A stretch of DNA of 64,000 bases from Pseudomonas moraviensis (GCF_900105805.1 NZ_LT629788.1:2294001-2358000); one strand, 5' to 3'; counted from the first letter of the stretch, positions 8,900 to 18,044 are shown. Translations and numbers: made by a program. Notes: generated from the sequence alone by a model not told the origin.

Positions 8900-10438
8900 A
8901 TGAGCAACGCCTGGAACGAAGGTTATTTCACCGACGAAGGCTACACCTACAGCTATAGCCGGGAGATCAATCCGGTATTCCTGCGTTACTGCCTGTTGTT
9001 GCGCGGTTTCGCCACGCTGGACAGCAACGACGGCGTGCACTGCGAACTGGGCTTTGGTCAGGGCGTATCGATCAACATCCACGCCACGGCCAACCCGGGC
9101 TCGTTTGTCGGCACGGATTTTCACCCGGGCATGGCGGCCCATGCCATCGACCTCGCGACTGCCGCCAACAACGGCGCCCGTCTGTATGACGACAGTTTCG
9201 AACAGCTGCTGGCGCGCAATGACCTGCCACAGTTCGACAGCATCAGCCTGCACGGCATCTGGACCTGGGTCAGCCGCGACAACCAGAAACTCATCGTCGA
9301 ATTCGCCCGCCGCCACCTGAAACCCGGCGGCATGCTCTACGTCAGCTACAACTGCTTTCCGGGCTGGTCGCCGTCGGCGCCCCTGCGCAACCTGTTCAGC
9401 CTGCACGACCGCTTTGCCAATGCCTCATCGCGCTCCGATCAGCGCATCGACGCCGCGCTGCAATTTTCCGAAGCACTGCTCGCTGCCAACCCGAAATACG
9501 CCGCTGCGGCACCGAGTCTCGGGGCGCGGTTGCAGAGCATCAAAGGCCAGGATCGTCACTACGTCGCCCATGAATATTTCAACCGCGACTGGAACTGCAT
9601 GTATTTTGCCGACATGGTCGATGCGCTGGCCCCGGCCAAACTCGACTACGCCACCACCGCCGTGCCGCTGGATTCGGTCGACCCGCTCAACCTGAGCGCT
9701 GAAGGCATGGATTTTCTGGAAACCATCGAACACCCGGTCATGCGCGAGCAAGCGCGTGACTACTTCGTCAACCAGCACTTCCGCCGCGATCTGTACGTGC
9801 GTGGCGCGACCCGCCTGTCCGCTGCCGAACGCCGCGCGCGAATGCTCCACACGCGTTTTGTGCTGCTGCAACCCTGGGACACCGTGGCAGGCTCGGTCAC
9901 CGGTCCTGCCGGCGAAGCGACCCTGCAACCGGAGATTTACGGCCCGGTACTCGATGCGCTGGCGGCGCAGGACTATGCCGCCAAATCGATGCGTCAGCTG
10001 CTGTCCGAGGCTGCGCTGGCGTACGACGACATCGAACAAGCCCTCGCCGTGCTGATCGGCATGGGCGCCGTCGCACCGTGCCAGAGCGAGGCCGCCGAAT
10101 CGCAGGTCAGCGGGCGCTGCGCTGCACTCAATCTGCAACTGTGCAAACGCTCGCTGTACGGCGCCAACATCCAGACCCTGGCCAGCCCGGTCACGGGTGG
10201 TGGCGTCACGGTCAGCCGCTTCCAGCAGTTGTTCCTGATTTCGATCAAACAAGGCAAACAGCAACCAGCCGAGTGGGCACAACTGGCATGGGGCGTGATC
10301 AGCGAACAAGGTGAAGTGCTGGTCGACAACGGCCAGCCGCTGCTCACGCCCGAAGCCAATATCGCCGCACTGACCGCACAGGCCCAGGTGTTTGCCGAGC
10401 AAACGCTGGTGGTGCTGAGAGCGTTGAAGATCGCCTGA
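8900..10438 (+). CDS. class I SAM-dependent methyltransferase with regulatory domain
   Basis: A 512-aa protein. The N-terminal half carries a Rossmann methyltransferase core: motif I-like HCELGFGQGVS near residue 48, the acidic loop FVGTDFHPGMA, and ISLHGIWTWVS followed by HLKPGGMLYVSYN. The middle and C-terminal parts (about 230-510) resemble the methyltransferase regulatory domain seen in predicted protein-lysine methyltransferases (DSVDPLNLSAEGMDFLETIE, HFRRDLYVRGA). The substrate is unknown. The start is preceded by GAGACCGCCCCC, a poor SD. It appears to be a single-gene unit. Confidence 0.8.
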   Translation: MSNAWNEGYFTDEGYTYSYSREINPVFLRYCLLLRGFATLDSNDGVHCELGFGQGVSINIHATANPGSFVGTDFHPGMAAHAIDLATAANNGARLYDDSFEQLLARNDLPQFDSISLHGIWTWVSRDNQKLIVEFARRHLKPGGMLYVSYNCFPGWSPSAPLRNLFSLHDRFANASSRSDQRIDAALQFSEALLAANPKYAAAAPSLGARLQSIKGQDRHYVAHEYFNRDWNCMYFADMVDALAPAKLDYATTAVPLDSVDPLNLSAEGMDFLETIEHPVMREQARDYFVNQHFRRDLYVRGATRLSAAERRARMLHTRFVLLQPWDTVAGSVTGPAGEATLQPEIYGPVLDALAAQDYAAKSMRQLLSEAALAYDDIEQALAVLIGMGAVAPCQSEAAESQVSGRCAALNLQLCKRSLYGANIQTLASPVTGGGVTVSRFQQLFLISIKQGKQQPAEWAQLAWGVISEQGEVLVDNGQPLLTPEANIAALTAQAQVFAEQTLVVLRALKIA

Positions 10439-10482
10439 CGCTTAAATCGGGTCTGCTTATCTCCACAGAACGACCCGGTCTG

Positions 10483-10523
10483 CTCCCTCTCCCTCCGGGA
10501 GAGGGCTGGGGTGAGGGGCTTTT
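10483..10523. repeat. half element of the GGGAGAGGG/GGTGAGGGG repeat family
   Basis: CTCCCTCTCCCTCCGGGAGA followed by GGGCTGGGGTGAGGGGCTTT. The internal CCCTCTCCC/GGGAGAGGG palindrome could act as a terminator for the methyltransferase gene. The same element recurs near 30.8-31.0 kb and 52.7-53.2 kb. The rest of the gap to 10713 shows nothing recognisable. Confidence 0.75.
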
Positions 10524-10712
10524 GATTCTAGATGTCACGGGTGAACCCTGACCCTGAGCCAACCGTCCTGTTTCCGGAACTTTCCGCCCTCTGCCGTCCG
10601 TCCTGCCGCCTCGCAATAAACGAAATTTCCGCCCCACCCGCTCCTCACAACTATGCATGCGCTCACACCCACAAGGGTGACTGCGCGATAGCCTGGTCTG
10701 AGGAAAATTTGA

Positions 10713-11594
10713 ATGTTCATACATAACAAGCGACTTCAGTACACCGTTCGAGTGGCCGAGCCCAATCCCGGTCTGGCCAATCTGCTGTTGGAACAATTCG
10801 GGGGCGCCAATGGCGAATTGGCCGCGGCAGCGCGCTACTTCACTCAAGCCCTGGCCGAGGAAGATCCGGGGCGCAAAGATCTCCTGCTGGACATTGCCAC
10901 CGAGGAATTGAGTCATCTGGAGGTGGTCGGTTCGATCATCGTGATGCTCAACAAAGGTGCGAAGGGGCAACTCGCCGAGGGCGTTCAGGAAGAAGGCGAG
11001 CTGTATCGCGCGCTGAATGGCGCCGGCAATGACTCGCACATCACCAGCCTGCTCTATGGCGCAGGCGCGCCTCTGGTCAATTCGGCCGGTGTGCCGTGGA
11101 CAGCGGCGTATGTGGATTCGATCACCGAGCCGACCGCCGATTTCCGTTCCAATATCGCAGCTGAAGCGCGGGCGAAAATTCTCTACGAACGCTTGATCAA
11201 CATCACCGATGACCCTGGCGTGAAAGAGGCGCTTGGCTTTTTGATGACGCGGGAAATTGCCCATCAACAGTCGTTCGAAAAAGCCCTGCATTCGATCCAG
11301 CCAAACTTCCCCCAGGGCAAACTGCCGGGCATGCCGGAGTTCACCAACAAGTACTTCAACATGTCTGGCGAACCCAACGTTCGTGGCCCGTGGAACGAGG
11401 GCGGTGCGTGGGAGTACGTGGAAAACCCAGAGCCGGCGGTCGACGGCGGCGATGGTCTGGCGACCGTCAACCTTCCTGCTGAAGACGAACAAGTGCTGGA
11501 AGCGATGAAGACCCGCACAGCCTCTGACCCACTCAGCGAACCGGTGACCGGTGCTGATCTGGGTTCCGGTTATGTGCAAGGCAGAGATGTCTGA
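10713..11594 (+). CDS. manganese catalase
   Basis: Non-haem dimanganese catalase that disproportionates hydrogen peroxide in the cytoplasm. The ferritin-like four-helix core shows the expected metal-ligand pattern: Glu35 (GELAAAARYF), Glu65 and His68 (EELSH), Glu151 (AAEARAK) and the ExxH pair at 181-184 (REIAH). The C-terminal tail is 293-aa family-like (NVRGPWNEGG). The start has TGAGGAAAA upstream. It heads a possible three-gene unit with two small proteins, which would fit a stationary-phase or general-stress role, but no sigma-S promoter was proven. Confidence 0.93.
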   Translation: MFIHNKRLQYTVRVAEPNPGLANLLLEQFGGANGELAAAARYFTQALAEEDPGRKDLLLDIATEELSHLEVVGSIIVMLNKGAKGQLAEGVQEEGELYRALNGAGNDSHITSLLYGAGAPLVNSAGVPWTAAYVDSITEPTADFRSNIAAEARAKILYERLINITDDPGVKEALGFLMTREIAHQQSFEKALHSIQPNFPQGKLPGMPEFTNKYFNMSGEPNVRGPWNEGGAWEYVENPEPAVDGGDGLATVNLPAEDEQVLEAMKTRTASDPLSEPVTGADLGSGYVQGRDV

Positions 11595-11647
11595 ACCCAG
11601 TCCCGGCGGCCCCGTCCCGGGGTCGCCACTTGCTCAAGGAGAACAAC

Positions 11648-11950
11648 ATGAAAAGCAGCAAAGTCCTGGCACTGACCTCTGAACATTTTCAACGCTTGAT
11701 GGAGCAGGCCTCCGCTGGTTTCGAACTGGACTGCCGACAGGCCTGTCGCGGGCTGAAAGTCAGCATGGCGGTGAATGTATTCGGTCTGGGCACCCTGCTC
11801 CCGAATAATTTCGCCGACGAGACTACCGTCCAGCCATCGGACGAGCAGCCACCACTCGATGACACCCCAGCCATGATGCCCATGGTTGCCAAACGCGCAT
11901 CCGCACAGCGAAGCCGCTCAGTGGACATGGCCGAACGTTTTCATCGGTGA
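11648..11950 (+). CDS. hypothetical protein downstream of Mn catalase
   Basis: A 100-aa protein starting at 11648 with a strong AAGGAG SD. The upstream in-frame ATG at 11630 covers the SD and is unlikely. It has two Cys residues (ELDCRQACRGLK), a hydrophobic patch (AVNVFGLGTLL), then a low-complexity acidic/proline stretch and a basic tail. It carries no recognised domain. The short gap to catalase (53 bp) suggests cotranscription and perhaps a stress-related accessory role. Confidence 0.6.
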   Translation: MKSSKVLALTSEHFQRLMEQASAGFELDCRQACRGLKVSMAVNVFGLGTLLPNNFADETTVQPSDEQPPLDDTPAMMPMVAKRASAQRSRSVDMAERFHR

Positions 11951-11962
11951 CAGGAGCGCGAC

Positions 11963-12103
11963 ATGAGAACGCATAAAAATCCGAGCGTCACCTCAGGCCT
12001 GACCGTCGCTCCTGGAGTCCAGTTTCTGCTGGGTTGTGCAATATTTGCCGGCGGAACGCTGATCATAGTGAGCGAACTGGCGGGAAGGTTTGTTGCGATG
12101 TGA
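11963..12103 (+). CDS. 46-aa single-span membrane peptide
   Basis: A short ORF with a good SD (CAGGAGCG) 5 bases before ATG, starting 12 bp after the previous stop. A basic N-terminus (MRTHKN) is followed by one hydrophobic helix (FLLGCAIFAGGTLIIVSELA). Its position in the Mn-catalase unit and the SD support it being real. Function unknown. Confidence 0.55.
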   Translation: MRTHKNPSVTSGLTVAPGVQFLLGCAIFAGGTLIIVSELAGRFVAM

Positions 12104-12142
12104 GCGGTGTGTAGCGGCCTTGTGCATCGGCAAGCCGTAAGC

Positions 12143-12574
12143 TCAATACAGCACCGCAGCCGCTTCCCTCATGAAGATCTCGACAGTCTTCGGCCCTATC
12201 CCCTCGAACTCGGACAGGCGCTTCTCCAGCGCCTTACGATCCGCACTCGCTGCCACGATGTTACTGACCTTGCCGGCATACTCGCTGTTGAGCTTGTTGG
12301 CCAACGCGAGTAAGCGCGCTGCCGTGCTCTCGTCGTAGCGCACGTAACGCGCCTGCCCCAGCATCGACACCAGTTGCCGATGCGTACACTGCGCGAGTTT
12401 TTGCGGCGTGTCTTTCTGATGCTGCTCTACTATGACTTGGTACGCCTTGGCGGCGATGGCGCCCTGAATCCTTTTGCCCATCAGAAAACTGGCAAGCAGC
12501 CATTTGAACAGCCCGGTTTCGCTGGCGGTGTGCAGATCGATGTTCAAGTCACCGGCCGTGATGATTTCACTCAC
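12143..12574 (-). CDS. helix-hairpin-helix (HhH-GPD-like) DNA glycosylase-related protein
   Basis: A 143-aa protein from a GTG start at 12574 preceded by AGGGTGAG; the longer ORF to 12694 has no comparable start. The C-terminal HhH motif is clear (FEGIGPKTVEIFMREA), with a preceding helical region containing RYVRYDES and LNSEYAGKV. It is shorter than endonuclease III (about 210 aa) and lacks its iron-sulphur cysteines, so it may bind DNA without glycosylase activity. It is divergent from the diguanylate cyclase gene. Confidence 0.7.
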   Translation of the reverse strand: MSEIITAGDLNIDLHTASETGLFKWLLASFLMGKRIQGAIAAKAYQVIVEQHQKDTPQKLAQCTHRQLVSMLGQARYVRYDESTAARLLALANKLNSEYAGKVSNIVAASADRKALEKRLSEFEGIGPKTVEIFMREAAAVLY

Positions 12575-12734
12575 AAGTCTCACCCTAAAGCGCGTTTCAA
12601 TTACAGATGTTGACCCGGCACCGCTTTGAACGATCCAATGGCCGCCGCTTGCCCAAGGCAATAAATTGAATCCCCAGTGGAAACGGATGGTCATCTTTCA
12701 GGAGATGAGAGATGACAAGCATAAGGACCTTCAC

Positions 12735-14306
12735 ATGCTCGGTCGTAAACTGCCCGACAGCAAAGGGCATGACGCCGCAGAAACCGCTCCCATCAAAGCT
12801 GCCAGCGAGATAGCCGCTTTCCGCCTGACCGTGATCTTCATGCTGACGGTAATTCTGGCGTTTCTGGGAGTGGAAGGATGGCGGACGTGGCGTGACTACC
12901 ACTCCGCGTTTTCGTCAGCCCGGGATTCGGTCACCAACCTCGCGCGGGCGACAGCACAGCATGCCGAGGACGCCATTCGCCAGGTCGACGTATTGACCGC
13001 CGCGCTGGGCGAGCGCGTCGAAGGCGATGGTTTGCAGAACATTGACGTGCCACGCATCCACAAGTTGCTGGTCCAGCAGGCCAAGCTGATGCCGCAGCTG
13101 CACGGCCTGTTCATTTACGGGCCGGACGGGCACTGGATCGTCACCGACAAGGAAATCATCCCGGACCCGGCGAACAACGCCGACCGCGATTACTTCCAGT
13201 ATCACCGCACCCACACCGATCGAAACGTGCGCATCGGCGATGTCGTCAAAAGCAAATCCACCGATGACCTGATCATCCCGATTTCGCGTCGCTTGAATAA
13301 CCCGGACGGCTCCTTTGCCGGCGTGCTGCTGGGGACGATCAAGGTCAGCTACTTCGTCGACTATTACGGAGATTTCAAGATCGACGACAAAGGTGCGCTG
13401 GTCCTGGCGCTACGCAACGGCACGATCCTCGTACGCCGCCCCTTTATCGCCTCGGTGATCGGTCAGAGCCTGGCCGACAGTGAGGTTTTCAAGAACTACC
13501 TGCCCTATTCCAACCAAGGTATCGCCGAGGTCCGAGCCATCGTCGACGGCACCCAGCGTTTGTACGGTTACCGAGCCTTGACCACGTACCCGCTGGTGGT
13601 TGAAACCGGACTTTCCCGCGAATCGATCATTGCGCCGTGGCGCTGGGACCTGATCAAAACCGGATTCGTGTTGATGTCGGTAATCACGGCGTTCACGGTC
13701 TTCGGGCTGATTGTCTTGAGGCAATTGCGCCAACGCATGGTGATGGAAAAGGATCTGCGCAAGGCACACCAGGCCATGAAGGACATGGCGTTGACCGACA
13801 GCCTGACCGGCCTGGCCAACCGCCGCCGCCTGGACACCGCGCTGGCCGACGAGATTCGCCTGGCCAGACGTCAGGGGTCGTCGATTTCATTGATCATGCT
13901 CGACGTTGATCACTTCAAACTCTACAACGACACCTACGGCCATGCGGCGGGTGACGATTGCCTCAGCGCTGTCGGCCAAGCGATTGCGCAAGCGGTAAAA
14001 CGGCCCGGTGATCTGGCCGTGCGTTATGGCGGCGAGGAATTCTCCGTGTTGCTGCCCAACACGGATATTCGCGGGGCGGCGCTTGTGGCCCAGGAAATAC
14101 TTGAGGCTATTCGCTCCTTGCGGCTGGAGCACAGAGCCCATCCGCAGGGTCACGTCACTGCCAGTGCAGGTATTGCGGTTGGCAAACCGGCCGAACATGA
14201 AGTGACCCCCGCCACTCTTATCGAGTCGGCTGACAAGCTGCTTTATGCAGCGAAGCAAAAAGGCAGGGATCGCTACTGTATCGGCGATGAAGGGCTCGGC
14301 GCCTAG
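12735..14306 (+). CDS. membrane diguanylate cyclase with dCache-like sensor (GGDEF)
   Basis: A 523-aa c-di-GMP synthase. The start at 12735 has AAGGA upstream. An N-terminal membrane segment (FRLTVIFMLTVILAFLGV) is followed by a periplasmic dCache/PAS-like sensor of about 270 residues (GLFIYGPDGHWIVTD, then RDYFQYHRTHTDR) and a second membrane segment (TGFVLMSVITAFTVFGLIVL). The C-terminal GGDEF domain has the active signature RYGGEEF, metal-binding LDVDHFKLYND and an RxxD inhibitory site (RPGD) five residues before GGEEF. It should therefore be catalytically active and product-inhibited. It is convergent with the GNAT/C39 gene, 11 bp apart. Confidence 0.93.
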   Translation: MLGRKLPDSKGHDAAETAPIKAASEIAAFRLTVIFMLTVILAFLGVEGWRTWRDYHSAFSSARDSVTNLARATAQHAEDAIRQVDVLTAALGERVEGDGLQNIDVPRIHKLLVQQAKLMPQLHGLFIYGPDGHWIVTDKEIIPDPANNADRDYFQYHRTHTDRNVRIGDVVKSKSTDDLIIPISRRLNNPDGSFAGVLLGTIKVSYFVDYYGDFKIDDKGALVLALRNGTILVRRPFIASVIGQSLADSEVFKNYLPYSNQGIAEVRAIVDGTQRLYGYRALTTYPLVVETGLSRESIIAPWRWDLIKTGFVLMSVITAFTVFGLIVLRQLRQRMVMEKDLRKAHQAMKDMALTDSLTGLANRRRLDTALADEIRLARRQGSSISLIMLDVDHFKLYNDTYGHAAGDDCLSAVGQAIAQAVKRPGDLAVRYGGEEFSVLLPNTDIRGAALVAQEILEAIRSLRLEHRAHPQGHVTASAGIAVGKPAEHEVTPATLIESADKLLYAAKQKGRDRYCIGDEGLGA

Positions 14307-14317
14307 CCACCCACGCC

Positions 14318-15412
14318 TCAACGGGAGCGCAGCATCACCGCTGCGCGAACCCGCTGTACGCCAAATACCGTCATGCGCAGAAATTCCTGGTGACTGACCG
14401 GCAAGTGCTGGCAGTCCAGGCCGCGTTTCAACTTGCTGTGATCGACATCCGGATCATGCAAATAGACGAAGTCCTGGTCACACGCGGTGATGATCACCCA
14501 ATGCGGCGCTTTCAAGCGGGTGAATCGGTAGCTGCTGATCAGCACCACCGGTTTGTAGCCGGCCGCCAACGCCGCACCGACATCCAGACTTGACGCCAGC
14601 ACCTGCTGCACTTGCGTGGTCGCCAGGTCTTGGGCAAAACCATCCTCGACCAGCTGCATGATCGACTTTTTCTCTGTGCTGCGTACGCCGTGAAGAAAAA
14701 GCGAGCCCTGGTGGCTGACCTCCAGGCGCACATCGAAACCGCGCCGCCAGGCGGCCAATGCGAGGCCCTGAGGGCTGCAGCCACCGTGGCCGGCGGTCAT
14801 GAAAATGGTGGTTGCCTCGCGCCATAGCTGGATTTCCTCCGCTCGGGTCATGGCACGGGTCGGATCGATGGCGGACATCGCCATCAGCAGGCACGCCGCG
14901 CCGCAGGTGAATTCGGTGGTCTGCTGGTAGTACGGCACTTGGCGGGCGGGTGCGGGCGCTTCGCACAGGATGCGCTTCTCGTAGCGCAACGCCTCGCAGT
15001 GGTCTTCGTAATAGTCCTCGACGCTGGCAAAGCGCTGATAGCCGTTGGCTTCGTAGAGGCGGATGGCAGCGCTGTTGTCCGCGCGCACCTCCAGGCGCAG
15101 CCATGCGCAATTGCGCGCCAATGCGCAGGCCTGGGCTTCCTCCAGCAAACGCTGGCCAAGCGCATGTCCGCGCCACACAGGGCTGACGGCAATGGAATAC
15201 AAGCGCCCCAGCGAAGTGCCGCGGTGAAAAAGCACCAAGGCATAACCGGCAAGTCTTGCGTCCGATGTAGCGACAATCAGCGCCGCATTGGCTCGACTGA
15301 GCATCCAGCTGAAGTTGCGCTGATTCAATCTGTCGAGGGCAAAACACGCCCGCTCCAGTTCGAGCAGATCGTCGATATCGTCCATCGACGCAAAGCGAAA
15401 ATCAAAAGACAT
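14318..15412 (-). CDS. GNAT acetyltransferase fused to a C39-like cysteine peptidase
   Basis: A 364-aa bifunctional protein. Residues 1-148 form a RimI-like GNAT domain, with the acetyl-CoA loop at VSPVWRGHALGQRLLEEA and RLYEANGYQRF. Residues about 157-355 are a papain-fold C39-like (DUF3335-type) peptidase, with candidate nucleophile Cys170 in TEFTCGAACLLMA, His304 in KAPHWVIITACD and an Asp in YLHDPDVD (320/322). There is no signal peptide, so it acts in the cytoplasm. It diverges from a RimK-like ligase with only 94 bp between starts, suggesting a shared promoter region and a joint peptide or protein modification role. The substrate is unknown. Confidence 0.85.
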   Translation of the reverse strand: MSFDFRFASMDDIDDLLELERACFALDRLNQRNFSWMLSRANAALIVATSDARLAGYALVLFHRGTSLGRLYSIAVSPVWRGHALGQRLLEEAQACALARNCAWLRLEVRADNSAAIRLYEANGYQRFASVEDYYEDHCEALRYEKRILCEAPAPARQVPYYQQTTEFTCGAACLLMAMSAIDPTRAMTRAEEIQLWREATTIFMTAGHGGCSPQGLALAAWRRGFDVRLEVSHQGSLFLHGVRSTEKKSIMQLVEDGFAQDLATTQVQQVLASSLDVGAALAAGYKPVVLISSYRFTRLKAPHWVIITACDQDFVYLHDPDVDHSKLKRGLDCQHLPVSHQEFLRMTVFGVQRVRAAVMLRSR

Positions 15413-15506
15413 GACCGCACCGTAAAGTTTGAGTAACGAACCGGGACAGGCCCAGTGGCCCGTGATTTATTGAAGCGGCGTCTTCTTCAACAGGGATTCA
15501 TTACTC

Positions 15507-17087
15507 ATGTCAGCGGTGCAAGCCAACGTGAACGAAGTATTAGACAAAACCGAGCATTCGACAATCTCCCTCAGCGAGGAACCTCCCAGTATCAAGCCCT
15601 CGGGGAGTCGATTGCTCATACTGGTCGAACGCAAGGATGACTGGGCTGATTACTTGCCCAGCGAGAGCCTGATGCTCGCTCAGGATTACCTTGAACACAG
15701 CGACGATTTTCCTCATCGCACCCAAGTCATCAACCTCTGCCGCAACTACAAATACCTCGGCCAGGGCTATTACTGCTCACTGCTGGCCGAGGCGCGCGGG
15801 CACAAGGTGTTCCCCTCGGTTCGCACCGTCAGCGAGCTGGCGCGCAAAGCGCTTTACGGGGTCGGGCTGAACGATCTGGAACGCACCCTGGAGCGGGCGC
15901 TGGCCAACCATCCATACGGCGAAACCGAGGCTTTCACGCTGTCGCTGTACTTCGGCAAGGCCTCGATCGAGCCGCTGCAAGAGATCGGCCGTCAGCTGTT
16001 CGAGGCGTTCCCCTGCCCTATCCTGCTGGTGGAGTTTCGCCGTGGTGAAACCTGGCAGATTGCGGGCATCAAAGCCGGGGCGCTGCACAGGCTTCGCGAC
16101 GAACAGCAGCACGTTTTCGCTGATGCACTGGATGCTTTCAATCGCAGGACGTGGCGTCAGCCAGCCTCCAAACGTGTGGCCCGATACGACCTGGCCATCC
16201 TGCATGATCCTGACGAAGCCCTACCGCCCTCGAACCCCGAGGCATTGCAGCGTTTCATCGCAGCGGGCGAACAGCTGGGCATCGATGTCGAGCTGATCGA
16301 GAAAAAGGACTATGCGCGGCTCGCCGAATTCGATGCGCTGTTCATCCGCGAAACCACGCGAGTGGATGATCACACCTATCGGTTTGCCAAGAAGGCGGAA
16401 AGCGAAGGCCTTGTGGTGATTGACGATCCGTCGTCCATCCTGCGCTGCACCAACAAGGTTTATCTGGCCGACCTGTTGAAGCGCCGAGGTCTGGGCATGC
16501 CCGTAACGGAAATCCTCTACAAGGATCGTCCGCAGGAACTTGAAAATGTCGGGCGTCGCTTGGGTTTTCCCTTGGTACTGAAAATCCCCGATGGCTGTTT
16601 TTCACGGGGGGTTATCAAGGTCACCGATGCGCAAGCGCTGGCCACGGCTGCGCAGGAATTATTCGAGCACTCGGTTCTGCTGCTGGCGCAGGAGTACTGC
16701 TACACCGAATACGATTGGCGCGTCGGGGTGCTCAATGGCGAGGCGCTGTATGCCTGCAGGTACTTCATGTCCAAGGGGCATTGGCAGATTTACAACCACA
16801 AGGCCCTGCCCGGCGAGATCAACGGCATGTGCGAGGCGGTGCCCGTCGAGCAAGCACCGCCCGACGTCGTGCAACTCGCGGTACAGACGGCAGGGCTGAT
16901 CGGCGATGGCCTCTACGGCGTCGACCTCAAGCAGGCGGGCGATCGGGTTCTGGTCATCGAGGTGAACGACAACCCCAACCTCGACGCCGGCATCGAAGAC
17001 GCGGTGCTGGGCGACGAGCTGTATCGGCGCGTGCTGCAAGCGTTCACGCAAAGGCTCGAGCTCAAACACCGTGGCCAGGCGTGGTGA
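15507..17087 (+). CDS. RimK-like ATP-grasp amide ligase with RLAN domain
   Basis: A 526-aa predicted ATP-dependent carboxylate-amine ligase. After a disordered 30-residue N-terminus, residues about 34-190 match my memory of the RimK-like ATP-grasp N-terminal domain (RLLILVERKDDWADYLPSE, CRNYKYLGQGYYCSLLAEA). A pre-ATP-grasp part at about 225-310 leads to the ATP-grasp fold: Lys317, Lys359 (VLKIPDGCFSRG), Glu397 (LAQEYCYTEYDWRVGV), and metal ligands Asp473, Glu485 and Asn487 (VLVIEVNDNPNLD). All catalytic positions look intact. It may add amino acids such as glutamate to a protein or metabolite. It is followed 3 bp later by a CorA-like gene. Confidence 0.87.
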   Translation: MSAVQANVNEVLDKTEHSTISLSEEPPSIKPSGSRLLILVERKDDWADYLPSESLMLAQDYLEHSDDFPHRTQVINLCRNYKYLGQGYYCSLLAEARGHKVFPSVRTVSELARKALYGVGLNDLERTLERALANHPYGETEAFTLSLYFGKASIEPLQEIGRQLFEAFPCPILLVEFRRGETWQIAGIKAGALHRLRDEQQHVFADALDAFNRRTWRQPASKRVARYDLAILHDPDEALPPSNPEALQRFIAAGEQLGIDVELIEKKDYARLAEFDALFIRETTRVDDHTYRFAKKAESEGLVVIDDPSSILRCTNKVYLADLLKRRGLGMPVTEILYKDRPQELENVGRRLGFPLVLKIPDGCFSRGVIKVTDAQALATAAQELFEHSVLLLAQEYCYTEYDWRVGVLNGEALYACRYFMSKGHWQIYNHKALPGEINGMCEAVPVEQAPPDVVQLAVQTAGLIGDGLYGVDLKQAGDRVLVIEVNDNPNLDAGIEDAVLGDELYRRVLQAFTQRLELKHRGQAW

Positions 17088-17090
17088 GCG

Positions 17091-18002
17091 ATGATTGAAC
17101 GCTATTGCATTGATTGCGGCGCACTGCGCCAGGGCACCGAAGACGAGGCGACTGTCTGGCTGGCCGTCGCCCCGAACGCCGTCGAGCAATCGACGCTGCA
17201 AACAAGTCTGGGCATTGGCGCTCAAGTGCTGGAGTCATCGCTGGATCCGGACGAGGTGGCCCGGATCGAAATCAAACCGGATCACCTGTTCCTGATCTGG
17301 AAGCGCCCGGAAAGCTTCGACGGGCGAGCATTCAACGTCTCGTCATTCGGAGTGGTGCTGAGCGAAAAGCGCCTGGTGGTTATTTGTGCGAGCAACTCGC
17401 TGCTCTCCAGCCTTGAGCAAGATGCGCAAATGACCGGGCCACTGGATGTGCTGATGGCGTTGCTCGCTGAAAGCGTTCATCACTACCTCGGGCATCTGCG
17501 CGTGGTCAAACAGATCGCCCGGGAGATTCAGCATCAATTCACCCGTGCGATGGACAATCAGCAACTGGCGCAGATGTACAACCTGAGCGAAAGCCTCGTG
17601 TACTACGTGAATGCGATTCAAAGTAACGGCGCAGTGCTGACGCTGCTGCGCAACCACGGCCAACGCCAAGGCTTCAGTGACGGTCAACTGGAATCGCTGA
17701 ACGACCTGATCGTGGAAAACGAACAAAGCTTCCAGCAGGCCAGAATTCACGCCAAGGTGTTCGCCAACCTGATCGAGTCCCATGGCAATCTCGCCAACAA
17801 CAGCATGAACCGGGCGCTGCGCAAGCTGACGCTGATCAACGTCGTGTTCCTTCCGTTGAACCTGATTGCCGGCATCGGCGGCATGTCGGAGTTCAGCATG
17901 ATGACGTCCGGCGTTCCATGGTGGATGTCTTTCCCGGTGCTGATCGCTTGCATGGGTCTCGTGGGCGCGGGGATGGCGCTTGCACTGCGGCGCATGGCGT
18001 GA
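17091..18002 (+). CDS. CorA/ZntB-family divalent cation transporter-like protein
   Basis: A 303-aa inner-membrane protein with a long soluble N-terminal domain, a coiled stalk helix and two C-terminal membrane helices (LINVVFLPLNLIAGIGGM, FPVLIACMGLVGAGMALAL). The first helix ends in GMS (264-266) where CorA proteins carry the GMN signature, so ion selectivity or transport may be altered. It starts 3 bp after the RimK-like gene, implying translational coupling. An N-terminal Cys pair (CIDCG) is an extra feature. It is probably a zinc or magnesium transporter, but transport is unproven. Confidence 0.82.
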   Translation: MIERYCIDCGALRQGTEDEATVWLAVAPNAVEQSTLQTSLGIGAQVLESSLDPDEVARIEIKPDHLFLIWKRPESFDGRAFNVSSFGVVLSEKRLVVICASNSLLSSLEQDAQMTGPLDVLMALLAESVHHYLGHLRVVKQIAREIQHQFTRAMDNQQLAQMYNLSESLVYYVNAIQSNGAVLTLLRNHGQRQGFSDGQLESLNDLIVENEQSFQQARIHAKVFANLIESHGNLANNSMNRALRKLTLINVVFLPLNLIAGIGGMSEFSMMTSGVPWWMSFPVLIACMGLVGAGMALALRRMA

Positions 18003-18044
18003 ATCCGGGTCAGGTCCTGCCGCCGCCTGCGCCGCAGTTGAAGG

